From contig JADFGI010000136.1 of NCBI GenBank assembly GCA_022567815.1, positions 1-7,890 on the forward strand: DNA of 7,890 bases. The letters are read 5' to 3'. The DNA comes from Nitrospinota bacterium (GTDB taxonomy: Bacteria > Nitrospinota > Nitrospinia > Nitrospinales > VA-1). The notes beneath the pieces are model-generated. The model had not been told where the DNA came from. It saw only the letters and a program-made list of their open reading frames with translations, and did no database searches. This document shows positions 6,089 through 7,890 of the stretch, one piece after another. The number at the start of each line of letters is the position of its first letter. Position 1 is the first letter of the stretch. The translations under genes and the position numbers were made by a program.

Positions 6089-7156
6089 TCAGTAAAAACC
6101 AAATATTGGATGAATGAGTTTGGTCAAAGAATTGGACTCCTCCAGGGCCAACACCCCTTCACCGCTGATCCTGTTTTGTCCCAGCTTCAAGGATTCCAGA
6201 CTGGCGAGAACCTGGGAACGCGCAATCGATTTTGCACCATCGTCCCCGATGCGGTTGAAGTTTAAATTGAGGGTATTCAAACGGGTGAGGGTTTTGGAAT
6301 CGGCCAGTGCCTTGGCTCCCACATCGGTGATATTGTTTTTTGCCAGGTTCAAGGTAACAAGACTGCTCAACTTGGGCGACCGCGCCAGTGCAATCACCGC
6401 ATGATCGCTCAAATCGTTACCATGCAAATCCAGTTCCGTGAGGCCTTCAGCATAAGGCAAGTTCAGCAGGGCAAACACCCCCATGTCCCCGAGAATATAC
6501 TTTCCCATTTCCTGCAACTGATTTTGCTCATGCAACTCATGGAGTTTCTGGACGACTTTAAAACGGTGCCACACTTCCGCCCCATCCTTACCCAGGGGAT
6601 TATAGGCCAAACCGATTTGTTTAATATTCTTTAATTCCCGAGAGGAGGTCAAGTGAAGAGCCCCCTCATCCCGAATCTGGTTGTAGTTTAAATTCAACAC
6701 AACAAGGTTGGCTAAAACATCAGACTCCGCAAGAGCCATAGCGCCGGAATCCTTGATCCGGTTCCTGTACAAATTGAGCAACTTTAAATTGGCAAAGGTT
6801 TTTGACGTCGCAAGAATTTTTACGCCCTGATCGGTGATGGAATTATTTTCCAAAGAAAGCGACGTCAGGTTTCCCAGGTAAGCAGAATCCGCCAGAGCCT
6901 GAATCCCCTCATCTCCCAAATTGCATTTATAGATTACAAGAGTCTCAACACTCTGGAGCAGGGGCGATTGGGCAAGGACTTTTAATCCTTCATCTCCCAG
7001 GTTCTTCTGATTGATTCTGAGGGTGGTACTATTTCTTCGTAGTTTTTTTTCGATGTACTTGAGAAGGTCCTCCCCGCTCATCTGCGAAGGAGATGCCGAA
7101 ACGAAGAAAAAATAAAAAAAAGGAAGACAGAAAACTGTCCAACGGAATCTAACCAT
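6089..7156 (-). CDS. Exported leucine-rich-repeat protein, unknown function
   Basis: A 355-residue protein built almost wholly of leucine-rich repeats of about 27 residues with the pattern L-x-x-L-x-L-x-x-N-x-I-x-D-x-G-A-x-x-L-A-x-S, which resembles ribonuclease-inhibitor-type (or GALA-like) repeats. About five units run from residue 44 to 190, then an irregular, charged helical stretch (about 195-237) breaks the array, and four more units run from 239 to 345. The N-terminus (residues 1-22) is basic then strongly aromatic/hydrophobic and ends in V-S-A-S-P, a probable signal peptide, so the protein is likely periplasmic, outer-membrane or secreted. LRRs usually bind other proteins; the partner is unknown. 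No enzymatic domain is visible. ATG 7156 fits the signal peptide, but the ribosome binding site is weak (CAGG). It lies between lpxD and accA on the same strand, separated from each by gaps with hairpins. Confidence 0.85.
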   Translation of the reverse strand: MVRFRWTVFCLPFFYFFFVSASPSQMSGEDLLKYIEKKLRRNSTTLRINQKNLGDEGLKVLAQSPLLQSVETLVIYKCNLGDEGIQALADSAYLGNLTSLSLENNSITDQGVKILATSKTFANLKLLNLYRNRIKDSGAMALAESDVLANLVVLNLNYNQIRDEGALHLTSSRELKNIKQIGLAYNPLGKDGAEVWHRFKVVQKLHELHEQNQLQEMGKYILGDMGVFALLNLPYAEGLTELDLHGNDLSDHAVIALARSPKLSSLVTLNLAKNNITDVGAKALADSKTLTRLNTLNLNFNRIGDDGAKSIARSQVLASLESLKLGQNRISGEGVLALEESNSLTKLIHPIFGFY

Positions 7157-7182
7157 AATCGGCCTGCTGATTTAACAGAAAA

Positions 7183-7211
7183 AATATTCAAGGGCGCATC
7201 GAAAAATTCAA
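7183..7211 (-). promoter_or_regulatory. Candidate sigma70-type promoter of the LRR gene
   Basis: On the minus strand TTGAAT (7211-7206) and AATATT (7188-7183) are 17 bases apart; each matches four of six consensus bases. The predicted transcript would begin roughly 20 bases before the ATG. The two hairpins just upstream would shield it from lpxD transcription. Confidence 0.35.
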
Positions 7212-7223
7212 TCCGGACTATGA

Positions 7224-7249
7224 GCCAACCCCTTAAACAAGGAGTTGGC
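7224..7249. repeat. 11-bp hairpin upstream of the LRR gene
   Basis: GCCAACCCCTT (7224-7234) and AAGGAGTTGGC (7239-7249) pair at 10 of 11 positions around the loop AAAC. It sits between the 37-bp palindrome and the LRR promoter candidate. There is no T-run on either side, so it may act as an RNA-stability or regulatory structure rather than an intrinsic terminator. Confidence 0.5.
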
Positions 7250-7266
7250 GATTGCAAAGGCCAGAA

Positions 7267-7303
7267 AATATCAATTTTCAGAGGTCCTCTTAAAATTGAT
7301 ATT
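7267..7303. terminator. Near-perfect 37-bp palindrome after lpxD, possible terminator and dispersed repeat copy 2
   Basis: The arms AATATCAATTTT (7267-7278) and AAAATTGATATT (7292-7303) are perfectly complementary, and the inner AGAGG (7280-7284) and CCTCT (7286-7290) pair around the central T 7285. Only one position in 18 (7279 against 7291) is mismatched. It begins 15 bases after the lpxD stop on the minus strand, and the far arm ends in ATATTTTC, so it could work as an A+T-rich terminator. One arm recurs at 1752-1775. Confidence 0.65.
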
Positions 7304-7318
7304 GCCTATATAAATATT

Positions 7319-7890
7319 CTAACTGTCCGATCCCTTTTTTTCAATCGCCTTCAACCTGGCTTCCAGGTTTTTGATTTTGCGGTTGATTTCCGGTAATTTA
7401 GGCAGAAGGGTAACGTATTTTCTCCAGGTCACCGCTGGAACGCTGGGCGAGCCCCCCTGGACGGCTTTACTTTCGACATCCCGAAACGTTCCCGATTGAG
7501 CGGCCAGCATGGCCTGATCGCCGATGGTCACATGGTCCGCCAACCCCGCCTGACCCGCAAGAACCACATGATGACCAAGAGTACAGCTCCCAGCCATTCC
7601 CGCCTGTGACACTAAAATGGAATGCTCGCCAATGGTGCAGTTATGCGCAATTTGCACCAGATTGTCGATTTTAGTCCCCCGTTTGACTATTGTACAACCC
7701 ACGGTGGCCCGGTCGATGCAGGTATTGGCGCCGATTTCCACATCGTCCTCGATCACCACCTGTCCGGTTTGCGGGATTTTATAATGTCGGCCCGTCTCGT
7801 CCGGCGTGTATCCGAAACCGTCCGCCCCAATGACCACACCCGCATGCAAAATAACACGGTTGCCCAGGACCATGTTCCGATACAGAATCA
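7319..7890 (-). CDS. lpxD: UDP-3-O-acylglucosamine N-acyltransferase, C-terminal part (partial)
   Basis: LpxD adds a second hydroxyacyl chain, from acyl-ACP, to UDP-3-O-acylglucosamine in lipid A synthesis, in the cytoplasm. About 190 codons are in view; the frame stays open to the window edge, so the N-terminal uridine-binding domain lies outside. Left-handed beta-helix hexapeptide repeats are plain (I-G-A-D-G-F-G-Y, I-G-A-N-T-C-I-D-R, V-T-I-G). The catalytic histidine is in N-L-V-Q-I-A-H-N (codon 7643-7645). The protein ends with the family's W-R-K and a C-terminal charged helix (about the last 35 residues). The ATG at 7873 is internal: the frame continues upstream as I-L-Y-R-N, matching the family. 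The usual partners (bamA, ompH/skp, fabZ, lpxA) are not downstream here; an LRR gene is. Confidence 0.96.
   Translation of the reverse strand, partial: ILYRNMVLGNRVILHAGVVIGADGFGYTPDETGRHYKIPQTGQVVIEDDVEIGANTCIDRATVGCTIVKRGTKIDNLVQIAHNCTIGEHSILVSQAGMAGSCTLGHHVVLAGQAGLADHVTIGDQAMLAAQSGTFRDVESKAVQGGSPSVPAVTWRKYVTLLPKLPEINRKIKNLEARLKAIEKKGSDS

Noticed and set aside
7871..7873. ATG 7873 as the lpxD start
   Set aside because: The frame continues upstream with family-like sequence and the N-terminal domain would be missing; the gene simply runs off the window.
1..7890. CRISPR array, insertion sequence, tRNA or phage features
   Set aside because: No regularly spaced direct repeats, transposase, integrase or cloverleaf-like sequence was seen on either strand.

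Overview
The window looks like chromosomal DNA of a Gram-negative (diderm) bacterium. It carries the C-terminal part of LpxD (lipid A synthesis), AccA (fatty-acid synthesis), a beta-barrel outer-membrane protein and several proteins with Sec-type signal peptides. The base composition is moderate. No mobile element, tRNA, rRNA or CRISPR array is visible. The gene mix and protein flavour suggest a marine or aquatic lineage such as Nitrospinota or Desulfobacterota, but this is only an impression; a database search of accA or lpxD would decide it.

Layout, left to right. A complete SGLT-like sodium:solute symporter lies on the + strand (37-1593). Facing it on the - strand is a secreted SYLF/YSC84-type lipid-binding protein (1775-2344). 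A 735-base A+T-rich gap (2345-3079) follows and holds several inverted repeats. Next on the + strand come a beta-barrel outer-membrane protein (3080-4006), a second long gap (4007-4411), and a small, signal-peptide-bearing, Ala/Lys/Glu/Ser-rich protein (4412-4699). The right half is all - strand. In transcription order it reads lpxD (7890-7319, 5' end outside the window), an exported leucine-rich-repeat protein (7156-6089) and accA (5834-4869, TTG start). Gaps of 162 and 254 bases with hairpins separate these three, so they are probably not one tight operon.

A common theme is the cell envelope: AccA feeds acyl chains, LpxD attaches them to the lipid A precursor, the barrel probably sits in the outer membrane, and the SYLF, LRR and small proteins are predicted to be exported. 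Whether they act together cannot be told from the sequence.

The most interesting non-coding signal is a near-perfect 37-bp palindrome just downstream of lpxD (7267-7303). One arm recurs, 21 of 24 bases identical, just downstream of the SYLF gene (1752-1775). This points to a dispersed 3'-end repeat or terminator family in this genome. I saw no clear new defence, mobile or biosynthetic system; the LRR protein and the barrel protein are the least understood genes.
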